Origin: Amycolatopsis vancoresmycina
GTDB lineage: Bacteria; Actinomycetota; Actinomycetes; Mycobacteriales; Pseudonocardiaceae
Assembly: GCF_000716785.1 (NCBI RefSeq)
Contig: NZ_JNYY01000005.1
Coordinates: forward strand, 310,001-374,000
Direction of reading: 5' to 3'
Length of the DNA stretch: 64,000 bases
Positions 22,961-32,785 of this stretch are shown piece after piece (the first letter of the stretch is position 1; every line of letters begins with the position of its first letter). The notes below the pieces were generated by a model, which worked only from the letters and a program-made list of their open reading frames with translations, searched no databases and was not told where the DNA came from. A program made the translations under genes and the position numbers.

Positions 22961-23622
22961 GGGGTGGTCACCCGTTTCGGCGCGGCGGGCTCGACGGCGT
23001 CGGGACGCCGCAGGTACAACGGCGTCAGCGGGGCCGGCGGCTCCGAAGCGAGCAGGGCACGCCGAGCCGCCTTGACCAGCCCGGCCGGCGACGGGAACCG
23101 CGGTTCGATCGGCTGGACGTCGAGCGCGGCGGCGTAGAGGAGCGCGCCGTCCCCGGCCGCCGCCTTGACGTCGGTCTCGACGTCGGCGGGCCGCTGGACC
23201 TGCGGGCCGTCGGTGCGCCGCCCCTCGGCGTCGTAGGCCGCCCAGTAGACCTCGCGGCGACGGGCGTCGGTCATCACGAGGAACGGGCTGCCACCGCTGG
23301 TGACGTCGGCGGCCAGCGCGTCGAGGCTGCAGACCGGGTGCACCGGGAGGCCGAGGGCGTGGCCGAGCGCGGCCGCGGTGGCCATTCCGGCGCGCAGGCC
23401 GGTGAACGGCCCGGGGCCGACGCCGGCGACGATCGCGTCGAGGTCCTTCAGCGTCACGCCGGCGGCTTCGGCGGCGGCCAAGGCGTGCGGCATGATCAGC
23501 TCGCCGTGGGCGCGGGGGTCCACCGTGACGCGGTCACCGCGGGTCACGACCGCATCGCCGTCGAGCGCGACGACGCCGGCGGTCACCGCCGGGGTCGAGG
23601 TATCGATCGCCAGTACCAACAC
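22957..23622 (-). CDS. tsaB: t6A synthesis protein TsaB
   Basis: ASKHA-like scaffold of 221 residues that dimerises with TsaD. It begins V-L-A-I-D-T-S-T-P-A and has G-V-G-P-G-P-F-T-G-L-R-A-G-M-A-T-A and the S-L-D-A-L-A segment of the family, without TsaD's metal motif. First gene of the tsaB-rimI-tsaD run; 99 bases separate it from the divergent acyl-CoA synthetase gene. Confidence 0.94.
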   Translation of the reverse strand: MLVLAIDTSTPAVTAGVVALDGDAVVTRGDRVTVDPRAHGELIMPHALAAAEAAGVTLKDLDAIVAGVGPGPFTGLRAGMATAAALGHALGLPVHPVCSLDALAADVTSGGSPFLVMTDARRREVYWAAYDAEGRRTDGPQVQRPADVETDVKAAAGDGALLYAAALDVQPIEPRFPSPAGLVKAARRALLASEPPAPLTPLYLRRPDAVEPAAPKRVTTP

Positions 23623-23721
23623 GGTGTCCCAGCCTACGACCAGCGTCTTCGCCTGCTTGCTGCAGGGGACCGATCAGCACGGTAACGTGCGTTTCGAGTC
23701 CGACACTGGGAGGTCCCCGCG

Positions 23722-25146
23722 GTGCCCGACCCGTTGTTCCCCACGATCGTCGCCGGTGCCGCGAAGGAAGCCTTGCGCTTCGGCGACCACGCCCTGTCCT
23801 ACGACGCCCTCGCCGCCGTCGCCGGCGGCCTCGCCCGCGAGCTGCCGCCCGGCCGGGTGGCGGTGTGGGCGACGCCGACCGTGCACACGAGCGTCGCGGT
23901 CGTCGCCGCGCTGCTCGCCGGGGTGCCGGCGGTGCCGCTCAACCCGAAGATCGGCGAACGCGAGCTGGCGCACATCCTCGCCGACAGCGAACCGGCCCTC
24001 GTCCTGGCCGAGCCGGGCGCGGAGCTGCCCGCCGGGCTCGCCGCCCTGCCGCGCCGCGACATCCCGCTCACCGGCGAGGGCGCGCCGATCCCGCCGGAGG
24101 CCGACCCCGAAAGCCCGGCGCTGATCGTCTACACCTCGGGCACCACCGGCCCGCCGAAGGGCGTCGTGCTCCCCCGCCGCGCCCTCGCGACCACGTTGGA
24201 CGCCCTGGAGGACGCCTGGGCGTGGACCGCCGCCGACGTGCTGGTGCACGCGCTGCCGTTGTTCCACGTGCACGGCCTGATCCTCGGCATCCTCGGCCCG
24301 CTGCGCCGCGGCGGCTCGGTCCGCCACCTCGGCCGGTTCTCGACCGAGGGCGTCGCCCGGGAACTCGACGCCGGCGCGACCATGCTGTTCGGCGTGCCGA
24401 CGATGTACCACCGCATCGCCGGCGAGGTCGGCTCCGATCCGGCGCTGGCCGACGCGCTCAAGCGGGCCCGGCTGCTCGTCTCCGGGTCGGCGGCGCTGCC
24501 GGTGCACGACCACCAGCGGATCACCGCGGCGACCGGCCAGCAGGTCGTGGAGCGCTACGGCATGACCGAGACGCTGATGAACACGAGCGTCCGCGCGGAC
24601 GGCGAGCGCAAACCCGGCACGGTCGGCGTCCCGTTGCGCGGGGTGGACCTCAGGCTGGTGGGCGACGCCGGCGAAGTGATCGACGACGTCGAAACCGTCG
24701 GCGAGATCCAGGTCCGCGGCCCGAACATGTTCACCGGGTACCTGAACCGGCCGGACGCGACCGCGGCGGCGTTCGACGACGGCTGGTTCCGCACCGGCGA
24801 CATGGCCACCCGCGACGCCGACGGGTACGTCCAGATCGTCGGGCGCAAGGCGACCGACCTGATCAAGAGCGGCGGGTACAAGATCGGCGCGGGCGAGATC
24901 GAGAACGCGCTGCTCGAACACCCGCGCGTCGCCGAAGCGGCCGTCACCGGTGAGCCGGACGACGACCTCGGCGAGCGGATCGTGGCGTGGATCGTGCCTG
25001 CCGGGCCGCCACCTTCGGAGACCGAACTGGCCGACCACGTGGCCAGGCTGCTGGCGCCGCACAAGCGCCCGCGGGTCGTCCGGTTCCTGGATGCGTTGCC
25101 GCGCAACGACATGGGCAAGGTCATGAAGCGGGCGCTCGGTGCCTAG
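23722..25146 (+). CDS. matB: malonyl-CoA synthetase-like acyl-CoA ligase
   Basis: ANL-superfamily ligase of 474 residues. The AMP-binding motif is Y-T-S-G-T-T-G-P-P-K-G, the A5 motif is E-R-Y-G-M-T-E-T, the A8 hinge R-K-A-T-D-L-I-K-S-G-G-Y-K-I, and the A10 lysine lies in G-K-V-M-K. The short length and P-L-N-P-K-I-G-E-R-E-L segment fit MatB (malonate or methylmalonate to the CoA ester); mycobacterial FadD36 is similar. The substrate is inferred. GTG start with AGG upstream. Its end overlaps the carboxyltransferase gene by eight bases. Confidence 0.83.
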   Translation: MPDPLFPTIVAGAAKEALRFGDHALSYDALAAVAGGLARELPPGRVAVWATPTVHTSVAVVAALLAGVPAVPLNPKIGERELAHILADSEPALVLAEPGAELPAGLAALPRRDIPLTGEGAPIPPEADPESPALIVYTSGTTGPPKGVVLPRRALATTLDALEDAWAWTAADVLVHALPLFHVHGLILGILGPLRRGGSVRHLGRFSTEGVARELDAGATMLFGVPTMYHRIAGEVGSDPALADALKRARLLVSGSAALPVHDHQRITAATGQQVVERYGMTETLMNTSVRADGERKPGTVGVPLRGVDLRLVGDAGEVIDDVETVGEIQVRGPNMFTGYLNRPDATAAAFDDGWFRTGDMATRDADGYVQIVGRKATDLIKSGGYKIGAGEIENALLEHPRVAEAAVTGEPDDDLGERIVAWIVPAGPPPSETELADHVARLLAPHKRPRVVRFLDALPRNDMGKVMKRALGA

Positions 25147-26470
25147 GCTGCCGGCGCGCGAGGTCGTCGGCGCGATCGCGAACGGCTTCACGGAGTTCGC
25201 CACGCCGCTGCGTGAGGAGCCCGCCGACGGCCCGATCGGCTGGCCGGGCTACCGGGAAGCGCGGTCCGCCGCGGAAGCACGCACCGGCGAGCAAGAGTCG
25301 GTCGTCTGCGGCACGGCCAAGATCGGCGACGTCGAAGCCGTGCTGATCGCGTTCGAGTTCGGCTTCCTCGGCGGGTCGCTCGGGCAGCGGACCGGCGACC
25401 GGATCGAAGCGGCGTTCGCGCACGCCCGCGACGCGCGGCTGCCGGTGGTGTCGCTGGTCGCGACCGGCGGCAGCCGCATGCAGCAGGGCATGCGGGCGCT
25501 GATGCAGCTGCAGCGGGTGGCGCGGGCGTCGGCGCTGACGCGGTCGGTGGGCATCCCGCAGCTCGCGGTGCTGCGCGACCCGACGACCGGCGGCGGCTGG
25601 GCGACGCTCGGCGCGGGCGCCGACGTCGTCCTCGCGCTGCCGGAGGCGCAGGTCGGCTTCGCGGGCTCGCGGGTGCGGCCGCCGGGCTCGCCGGAGGCGT
25701 ACACCGCGGAGGCGCATTTCGCCTGGGGTCAGGTCGACGCCGTGGTCGAGCCGGACGCACTCGGCGTGACGCTGGAGCGGTGGCTGCGGCTGCTGACCGC
25801 GCGTTCGTCGGCGGCGGCTCCCCCGCCTTCGGCGTTGCGGGCCGCTTCGCTGCCTTCGACCGGCTGGGAGGCGGTCCAGGCGGCGCGCTCGCCGGAGCGG
25901 GCCCGGGCCGCGGAGTACCTCGACGCGTACTTCGACTGGCGGGAAGACATCAGCGGCGACCGCGTGGGCGGCGCGGACCCCGGCGTCGCGTGCGGCTTCG
26001 GCTGGCGCGACGGCCGGACGATCGCGTACGCGGCCCAGTGCGGCACGCCGACGTTGCCCTCGGGCTTCCGGACGGCGGCCCGCCTGGTCCGGCTGGCGTC
26101 CCGGCTCGGCATCCCGGTGCTGACGCTGGTCGACACCCCGGGCGCGGCGAACGACGCGGCGGCCGAGCAGGCGGGCGCGGGCGGCGCGATCGCGGAGCTG
26201 TTCGAGGCGGTGGCGACGGCGTCGGTCCCGGTGACAACACTGGTGATCGGCGAAGGCGGCTCGGGCGGCGCACTGGCGTTCGCCGCGGCGGGATCGACGT
26301 GGGTGACACCGGACGCGTACTTCTCGGTGACGTCCCCGGAAGCCGCGGCGGCGATCCTCAAGCGCCCGGCGTCGGAGGTGCCGGACATCGCCAACCAGCT
26401 GCACCTGCGTCCCCAGGACCTGGTGGATCTGGGCGTCGCCCGCGCGGTCGTGAGTGAGAAACAGCGTTAG
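25139..26470 (+). CDS. fused beta-alpha acyl-CoA carboxyltransferase
   Basis: Protein of 443 residues joining two crotonase-fold halves. The N-half (about 50-250) resembles AccD (G-F-L-G-G-S-L-G, G-G-S-R-M-Q-Q-G), without the AccD zinc finger; the C-half (about 270-430) resembles AccA (L-V-D-T-P-G-A, G-E-G-G-S-G-G-A-L-A). This is the heteromeric bacterial type, unlike the PCC-type AccD proteins common in Actinobacteria. Coupled to the matB-like gene, it may act on malonyl-type CoA esters; malonate decarboxylase subunits are related too. No biotin carrier or carboxylase is nearby. The final codons and TAG stop lie in the 46-bp palindrome. Confidence 0.85.
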   Translation: MPRLPAREVVGAIANGFTEFATPLREEPADGPIGWPGYREARSAAEARTGEQESVVCGTAKIGDVEAVLIAFEFGFLGGSLGQRTGDRIEAAFAHARDARLPVVSLVATGGSRMQQGMRALMQLQRVARASALTRSVGIPQLAVLRDPTTGGGWATLGAGADVVLALPEAQVGFAGSRVRPPGSPEAYTAEAHFAWGQVDAVVEPDALGVTLERWLRLLTARSSAAAPPPSALRAASLPSTGWEAVQAARSPERARAAEYLDAYFDWREDISGDRVGGADPGVACGFGWRDGRTIAYAAQCGTPTLPSGFRTAARLVRLASRLGIPVLTLVDTPGAANDAAAEQAGAGGAIAELFEAVATASVPVTTLVIGEGGSGGALAFAAAGSTWVTPDAYFSVTSPEAAAAILKRPASEVPDIANQLHLRPQDLVDLGVARAVVSEKQR

Positions 26471-26492
26471 AACACTGTTTCTCACTCACGAG
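26447..26492. terminator. 46-bp palindrome, variant arm
   Basis: Arms of 22 bases around a central AG: left GTCGTGAGTGAGAAACAGCG, right its complement with one internal mismatch and one end mismatch. The last codons and TAG stop of the carboxyltransferase lie in the left arm and centre. Same size and same outer and central bases as the three other copies, but with a different mid-arm sequence. Confidence 0.85.
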
Positions 26493-26512
26493 GTCCGTGG
26501 TTGGATCTTGCG

Positions 26513-27511
26513 ATGGGGTATCGACTCAACAGGCGAGCGGCGTTCGGTTTGGGGACCGCCATCGCCGCCGGAAGCGTTCTGGCCGGCTCTCCCGCGTACG
26601 CGCAGGAAGCAGACATCGAGGCCAGCCCGGCCACACCGGACCGGGCCAGGCAGAAAGTGCAGCGCGTCTACGACACCGCGGCCGCCGAGGCGGGCGGCGT
26701 CTGGAACTCCTACATCAGCGTGGCCGACGGGGTGGCCGTCGACGTGGCGTCCGACGAGGTCGTCGAGGCGTACAGCGTCAACAAGGTGGCCGTCGCGGTC
26801 ACCCTGATGGACAAGATCGACCGCGGCCTGCTCACGCTGGACCAGCAGGTCCAGGTACCGGAGAGCATCGTCGTACCGGGTGGCGACGGCATCATCATCC
26901 TGGACAAGGCGTACCCGAGCGCGTTCACACTGGGCCACGTCCTGTCGCTGTTCCTCACGGTTTCGGACGACACGTGCGTCCGCCTGGCGGGGCTCGTGGT
27001 CCCGGCGGCCGAGATCAACCAGATCCTGGTGGCCAAGGGCTTCCCCAAGACCCAGGTGACGCCGGTGGCGAACCCGAACCGCTACTTCCTCGGCCAGACC
27101 ACCCCGCGCGAGACCCACGACCTGCTGAAGGCCCTGGTCGCAGGCACCCTGCTGAGCCCGGCGTCGACGGACTACCTGCTGTCGATCCTGCGGTCGCAGG
27201 TGGCGTTCACCGACGGCATCCGGCGCGAGATGTCATCGATCGACCGGGCAAGGATCGCAACGAAGGCGGGCTGGCTGAACGACGGCCGCAACGAAGCGGG
27301 CATCATGTTCGACGCAGCGGGCAAGCCGGTGTTGATCTACTCGATGTTCGCGCACGGCCAGCCGAACCCGGAGGACTTCGGAGCAACGCACCCGGTCCGG
27401 CAGGCCGCGGCGAAGATGGGGCCGAAATTCCTGCGAGCGGTGGACAAGATCGCAGGCGCGGGCACCAGGACATTCCGAGCACCGACCTACCAGCAGTACA
27501 ACGGCGGCTGA
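26513..27511 (+). CDS. secreted class A beta-lactamase-like serine hydrolase
   Basis: Exported protein of about 332 residues. A Tat-like signal (L-N-R-R-A-A-F-G, then a hydrophobic run) ends near A-Y-A-Q. The penicillin-binding fold motifs are S-V-N-K (active-site SxxK), S-D-D in place of S-D-N, and K-A-G in place of K-T-G. An obvious class A omega-loop E-x-x-x-N was not found, so true beta-lactamase activity is uncertain; related proteins are often annotated only as serine hydrolases. The ATG is taken as start; a TTG 12 bases earlier has a better-placed GAGG and is a real alternative. Confidence 0.8.
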   Translation: MGYRLNRRAAFGLGTAIAAGSVLAGSPAYAQEADIEASPATPDRARQKVQRVYDTAAAEAGGVWNSYISVADGVAVDVASDEVVEAYSVNKVAVAVTLMDKIDRGLLTLDQQVQVPESIVVPGGDGIIILDKAYPSAFTLGHVLSLFLTVSDDTCVRLAGLVVPAAEINQILVAKGFPKTQVTPVANPNRYFLGQTTPRETHDLLKALVAGTLLSPASTDYLLSILRSQVAFTDGIRREMSSIDRARIATKAGWLNDGRNEAGIMFDAAGKPVLIYSMFAHGQPNPEDFGATHPVRQAAAKMGPKFLRAVDKIAGAGTRTFRAPTYQQYNGG

Positions 27512-27523
27512 GCAGCTACCGAG

Positions 27524-27569
27524 GTCGTGAGTGGTAAGGCGGGTTCTAACGCGCCTTACCACTCACGAC
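27524..27569. terminator. 46-bp palindrome between convergent genes
   Basis: Arms GTCGTGAGTGGTAAGGCGGG... and complement, 22 bases each with one mismatch, central CT. It lies 12 bases after the beta-lactamase-like gene, and its right arm contains the TGA stop of tsaE. It can serve as terminator for both transcripts. Confidence 0.9.
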
Positions 27570-28039
27570 GCTTGGGCGAGGTCCGGAGTGCGGTCGGCCC
27601 ACGTGCCGTGCGGTTCCAGCGTGATCTCGCGGACGTCGTCCTCACGGCGGTCCAGGCGCACCACCAGGTAGTCCGAAGACAGCCGTTCCGCCGAACCCTC
27701 GCCCCACTCGACCACGATCGCCGAGCGCTCGAGGTCCGTGTCCAGGTCGAGGTCATCCAGCTGCGAGAGATCGCCGCCCAGCCGGTACGCGTCGACGTGC
27801 ACCAACGGCACGCCCGAAGTACCAGCCGGATGCACCCGAGCCAGCACGAACGTCGGCGAACTCACCCGGCCGCCGACACCGAGGCCGTCCGCGATGCCGC
27901 GGGTCAGCGTCGTCTTGCCCGCGCCGAGCGGCCCGGCCAGCAAGACCAGGTCACCCGCGCGCAACGCGCGGCCGAGGGCGCGCCCGAAGTCCATGGTCTC
28001 TTCGGGGGTCGGGAACACGAAACTCAACGCTGCCACCAC
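27563..28039 (-). CDS. tsaE: t6A synthesis ATPase TsaE
   Basis: P-loop ATPase of 158 residues needed for turnover of the TsaB-TsaD complex. Walker A is G-P-L-G-A-G-K-T-T; the switch-like S-S-P-T-F-V-L and the H-V-D-A-Y-R-L strand are typical. Its stop is the TGA inside the palindrome arm. It overlaps the upstream hydrolase by 16 bases. In Mycobacterium it adjoins tsaB; here 3.9 kb of other genes lie between. Confidence 0.95.
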   Translation of the reverse strand: MVAALSFVFPTPEETMDFGRALGRALRAGDLVLLAGPLGAGKTTLTRGIADGLGVGGRVSSPTFVLARVHPAGTSGVPLVHVDAYRLGGDLSQLDDLDLDTDLERSAIVVEWGEGSAERLSSDYLVVRLDRREDDVREITLEPHGTWADRTPDLAQAS

Positions 28040-29121
28040 CAGGTTCGCCGGGACGAGGATTCGCCGTCCACACCGGAACAGCGTTGCAGAAGATCGATCA
28101 GATGGCTGTTCACCAGCTCGGGCTGCTCGAGCTGGACCATGTGGCCGGCGCCGCGGACGCGCACCAGCTCCGCGTCGGGCAGCTCGGCCGCGATCCGCTC
28201 GGCGTGCGCGAACGGCGTGAACCGGTCCGAATCGCCGCCGATGACCAGCACTTCGGCGTGCTTCAACCCGGCCAGCGCCGCGTAGCGGTTGTGACTGCCG
28301 AGCGTGTCGACGAAGTTGACGAGCCCGCGCACCGGCGTCACTTCGAGCATCTCGAGCATGAAGTCGACGAGCCGGGGTGCGACGTCACGACTGCCGAACG
28401 CCAGCCGGCGCACGGCCTGCCGCGTCAGCTGCCCGCCGGCCGCGCGGACGAACTCCACCAACCCCGGCTGCCACCCCGCGAGGCCGCCCGCCGCGCGCGT
28501 CAGCGGGTTGTACTTCGAGAGCAGCGAACGCGGCAACCCGCGTGCCCCGACTTCGCCCGCCGCGGTCGCGATGAAGGCAACCCCGCACACGCGGTCTTCG
28601 AAGAGCGAAGGGAACTCGGCGGCCAGCTCCATGATGACCATGCCGCCCATGGAGTGCCCCATCAGCACGATGGGGCCGTCCGGCACCACGGACCGCAGCA
28701 CGCAGTCCAGGTCGCGGGCCAGCTGCTCGATCGTCGACGTCTCGGCCGAAGCCGCGCCTGAGAGGCCGTGGCTGCGGTGGTCGTAGTACACCTGACGCAC
28801 GCGCGGCAGCCGCAGCGACGCGAGGTCGCGGCGCTGGAAGTGCCAGCAGCGCCGCGAAAGCGCGAAGCCGTGCACCCCCACGACGGTCAGTTCCGGTTCG
28901 CCGCCGTCTTCCGGGTCGATTTCCTCGACCGAAAGCGGCGTGCCGTCCTCGGCCGCGACCGTCGACGTACGGTCGGGCTTCAGCTCCCCCAGCGGCTCGT
29001 CCACGTACGGATCCTCACTGTGCCGCCGCTGTTGCGCGGCGACGGCGATGGCGGCGGCGGTCCCGGTGGCCACGGCCCCGACCCCGCCGGCGATGGCCAG
29101 CAGTCGTCGTGAAGGTGTCAC
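28024..29121 (-). CDS. membrane-anchored alpha/beta hydrolase
   Basis: Protein of 365 residues. One N-terminal hydrophobic helix (about 8-29) anchors an alpha/beta hydrolase domain with nucleophile G-H-S-M-G-G, acid in G-D-S-D-R-F, and histidine in G-A-G-H-M. The oxyanion H-G-F-A strand precedes. Substrate unknown; lipase, esterase or peroxidase-like activity are all possible. The GTG start overlaps the alr stop by four bases, so it is coupled to alanine racemase. Confidence 0.87.
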   Translation of the reverse strand: MTPSRRLLAIAGGVGAVATGTAAAIAVAAQQRRHSEDPYVDEPLGELKPDRTSTVAAEDGTPLSVEEIDPEDGGEPELTVVGVHGFALSRRCWHFQRRDLASLRLPRVRQVYYDHRSHGLSGAASAETSTIEQLARDLDCVLRSVVPDGPIVLMGHSMGGMVIMELAAEFPSLFEDRVCGVAFIATAAGEVGARGLPRSLLSKYNPLTRAAGGLAGWQPGLVEFVRAAGGQLTRQAVRRLAFGSRDVAPRLVDFMLEMLEVTPVRGLVNFVDTLGSHNRYAALAGLKHAEVLVIGGDSDRFTPFAHAERIAAELPDAELVRVRGAGHMVQLEQPELVNSHLIDLLQRCSGVDGESSSRRTWWWQR

Positions 29122-30233
29122 GAGCGTTCCCCCAGATACCGGCGCCGGACCCGCGGCCGGTACATCGACGTCACGATCTCGTAGTCGATGGTCCCCAGCT
29201 TGCCGGCCCATTCCCGGGCGGTCGGCTCGCCGTGCGTGCCGGCGCCGAACAGGACGACCTCGTCGCCGACGGCCGGGGTGTAGTCACCGCAGTCGACCAC
29301 GAGCTGGTCCATGCAGACCCGCCCGGCGACCGGCCGCCGCCGCCCGCCGAGCCAGACGTCCATCCGGCCGGACAGCGACCGCGGGACGCCGTCGGCGTAC
29401 CCGGCCGGGACCAGCGCCAGGTTCGTGTCCCGCGACGCGGTCCAGGTGTGCCCGTAGGACACCGATTCCCCGGCCTCGATCCGCTTGACCAGCGCGACCG
29501 CCGACCGGAACGTCATGGCCGGCCGCAGGTCTTCGGCCTGCGGGACCGGGTTGAGCCCGTACATCGCGATGCCGGGCCGGACGACGTCGAAGTGCAGGTC
29601 CGGGCGGGTGAGCAGGGCCGCGGAGTTCGCCAGGTGCCGCATCGGGTCGAGCCCGGCGGAACGGGCGGTGTCGTACGCCTCGGCGAAGCGCTTGGCCTGC
29701 TCGTCGGTGGCCGGGTGGTCCGGTTCGTCGGCGCACGCGAGGTGGGACCAGATCGCGACGACCTCGACCCGCGGTTCGGCGGCCGCCGCGTCGACCAGCT
29801 CGGCCCAGGCGGACGGCGGGCAGCCGTTGCGGGAGAGCCCGGTGTCGATTTTGAGGTGCACACGCGCCCGGGTACCCGGTTTCGCGGCCGCGGCGATGCG
29901 GCGAAGCTCACCCAGCGAGCTGGCCGCGAGGTCGACGCCGGCCTCGATCCCGGCGGCGAAGTCGACGTCCGGGGTGTCCAGCCAGCTGAACAGCCGGGTC
30001 TCGATGCCGGCTTCGCGGAGAGCGAGGGCCTCGCCGAGCGAACACGTGCCCAGCCAGGACGCCCCGGCCTCGACCGCGGCGCGCGCCACCGGCAGCGCGC
30101 CGTGGCCGTAGGCGTCGGCTTTGACCACGGCCATCACCTGGGAACCGGGCGCGCGGGCGCCCAGCAGGGTGAGGTTGTGGCGGATCGCGTCGAGGTCGAT
30201 GTCGACCTGGGCGCGGGGGAAACTGGAGGTCAT
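29118..30233 (-). CDS. alr: alanine racemase
   Basis: PLP enzyme of 371 residues that makes D-alanine for peptidoglycan. The PLP lysine is in V-V-K-A-D-A-Y-G-H-G, the second catalytic residue is the tyrosine in S-Y-G-H-T-W, and R-P-G-I-A-M-Y-G and C-M-D-Q are family marks. It has an N-terminal TIM barrel and a C-terminal beta domain of normal length. It lies 29 bases after the ABC ATPase gene and overlaps the hydrolase gene, in an order (alr, hydrolase, tsaE) shared with Mycobacterium. Confidence 0.96.
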   Translation of the reverse strand: MTSSFPRAQVDIDLDAIRHNLTLLGARAPGSQVMAVVKADAYGHGALPVARAAVEAGASWLGTCSLGEALALREAGIETRLFSWLDTPDVDFAAGIEAGVDLAASSLGELRRIAAAAKPGTRARVHLKIDTGLSRNGCPPSAWAELVDAAAAEPRVEVVAIWSHLACADEPDHPATDEQAKRFAEAYDTARSAGLDPMRHLANSAALLTRPDLHFDVVRPGIAMYGLNPVPQAEDLRPAMTFRSAVALVKRIEAGESVSYGHTWTASRDTNLALVPAGYADGVPRSLSGRMDVWLGGRRRPVAGRVCMDQLVVDCGDYTPAVGDEVVLFGAGTHGEPTAREWAGKLGTIDYEIVTSMYRPRVRRRYLGERS

Positions 30234-30262
30234 GGCGCCCTCCAGTTTCCCATGACCCGAGG

Positions 30263-31351
<1,089 letters not shown>

Positions 31352-31354
31352 CGG

Positions 31355-32785
31355 TCAGTCCTCTCCGAGATTCCGCCGGACCCCGTACGCCGCTTCGCGG
31401 GCTTCGAGGTGGCGTTGCTGGATCCGGTGGCCCTCGGCGCGCTGCGCCTCGGTCGGCTCGTCCAGCTCGAGCCGGAGCTTCTGGTTCTCCTGCCAGGACG
31501 GGGGTTCCGCACTGGAAGCCAGGGCCCACGCCGCCTGCCGCGCCGCGCCGAGCGCGACGTACTCGGCGACTTCGGGCAGCTGCACGGGCACGCCGAAGAC
31601 CAGCGGCGCGACCGCGCGGACGGCCCGCGACTGCGCGCCACCGCCGATCAGCAGCACGCGCTGCACGTCGAGGCCGTGCGCGCGGACCGCGTCGAGGCCG
31701 GCGGCCAGGCCGCAGAGCATGCCTTCGACCGCACTGCGGGCGAGGTTCTCCGGGGTCATGTTGTCCCTGGTCAGCCCGGACAACGAGCCGGTGGCGCCGG
31801 GCAGGTTCGGGGTGCGCTCGCCGTCCAGGTAGGGCAGGAAGGTCAGCCCGCCGGCGCCGGGTTCGGCGGTCAGGGCGAGGCGGTCGAACTCGCTGAGCGT
31901 CGCGCCGAGCATCGCGGCCGTCGCGGTGAGGACGCGGGCGGCGTTGAGGGTGCAGGCGAGCGGGAGGAAGCGGCCGGTGGCGTCGGCGAACCCGGCGACC
32001 TCGCCGCTGACGTCGGCCGCGCCGGTCTCGGCGACGCCGAACACGGTGCCGCTGGTGCCGAGCGAGACGACGGCGTCACCGGGCTTGAGCTCCAGCCCGA
32101 GCGCGGCGGCCATGTTGTCGCCGGTGCCGGCCGAGACGAGCACGCCGTCGGGGGTGTGGCCGGCGGCGTCGGCCGGGCCGAGCACGGTCGGCAGCTCCGG
32201 CGTCCGGCCGCCGAAGGCGTGGCTGAGGACGTCGAGACGGTAGGCGTTGTCGGACGGCGAGAAGTAGCCGGTGCCGGACGCGTCGCCGCGGTCGGTGACC
32301 GGGTCGCCGCCGGTGAGCTTCCAGGTCAGCCAGTCGTGCGGGAGCAGCACGCGCGCCACGCGGTCGGCGAGCTTCGGCTCGTTTTCGGCCAGCCAGCGCA
32401 GCTTCGTCACGGTGAAGCTTGCGACCGGTACCGAGCCGACGGCCTTCGCCCAGGCCGACGGCCCGCCGAGCTCGTCGATGAGGTCGAGCGCCGCCTGCGC
32501 GGACCGGGTGTCGTTCCAGAGCAGCGCGGGCCGGACGACCTCGCCGGCTTCGTCGAGGGTGACCATGCCGTGCTGCTGCCCGCCGACGCCGATCGCCCGG
32601 ACGCCGTCGAGCAGGCCGTTCGCCGCCTCCCGGAAGGCGTCCCACCAGGCGGCGGGAGCGACCTCGGTGCCCTCGGGGTGCGGCGCGCGGCCGGTGCGGA
32701 CGATTTCGCCGGTTTCGGCGTCGCACACGACGACCTTGGTCGACTGCGTGGACGAGTCGATGCCGGCGACCAGCTCAGCTGTCAT
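31355..32785 (-). CDS. xylB: xylulokinase-type FGGY kinase
   Basis: Sugar kinase of 476 residues. The opening G-I-D-S-S-T-Q-S-T-K, the V-G-G-Q-Q-H-G-M substrate segment, W-N-D-T-R-S, the G-T-S-G-T-V phosphate loop and G-G-G-A-Q-S-R motif mark the FGGY family, and Q-Q-H-G-M points to D-xylulose. It phosphorylates xylulose to the 5-phosphate. Its start overlaps the end of the DeoR gene by 11 bases. Confidence 0.9.
   Translation of the reverse strand: MTAELVAGIDSSTQSTKVVVCDAETGEIVRTGRAPHPEGTEVAPAAWWDAFREAANGLLDGVRAIGVGGQQHGMVTLDEAGEVVRPALLWNDTRSAQAALDLIDELGGPSAWAKAVGSVPVASFTVTKLRWLAENEPKLADRVARVLLPHDWLTWKLTGGDPVTDRGDASGTGYFSPSDNAYRLDVLSHAFGGRTPELPTVLGPADAAGHTPDGVLVSAGTGDNMAAALGLELKPGDAVVSLGTSGTVFGVAETGAADVSGEVAGFADATGRFLPLACTLNAARVLTATAAMLGATLSEFDRLALTAEPGAGGLTFLPYLDGERTPNLPGATGSLSGLTRDNMTPENLARSAVEGMLCGLAAGLDAVRAHGLDVQRVLLIGGGAQSRAVRAVAPLVFGVPVQLPEVAEYVALGAARQAAWALASSAEPPSWQENQKLRLELDEPTEAQRAEGHRIQQRHLEAREAAYGVRRNLGED

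Noticed and set aside
26513..27511. Functional class A beta-lactamase resistance gene
   Set aside because: SxxK is present but SDN is S-D-D, KTG is K-A-G, and no clear omega-loop Glu was seen; kept only as beta-lactamase-like.
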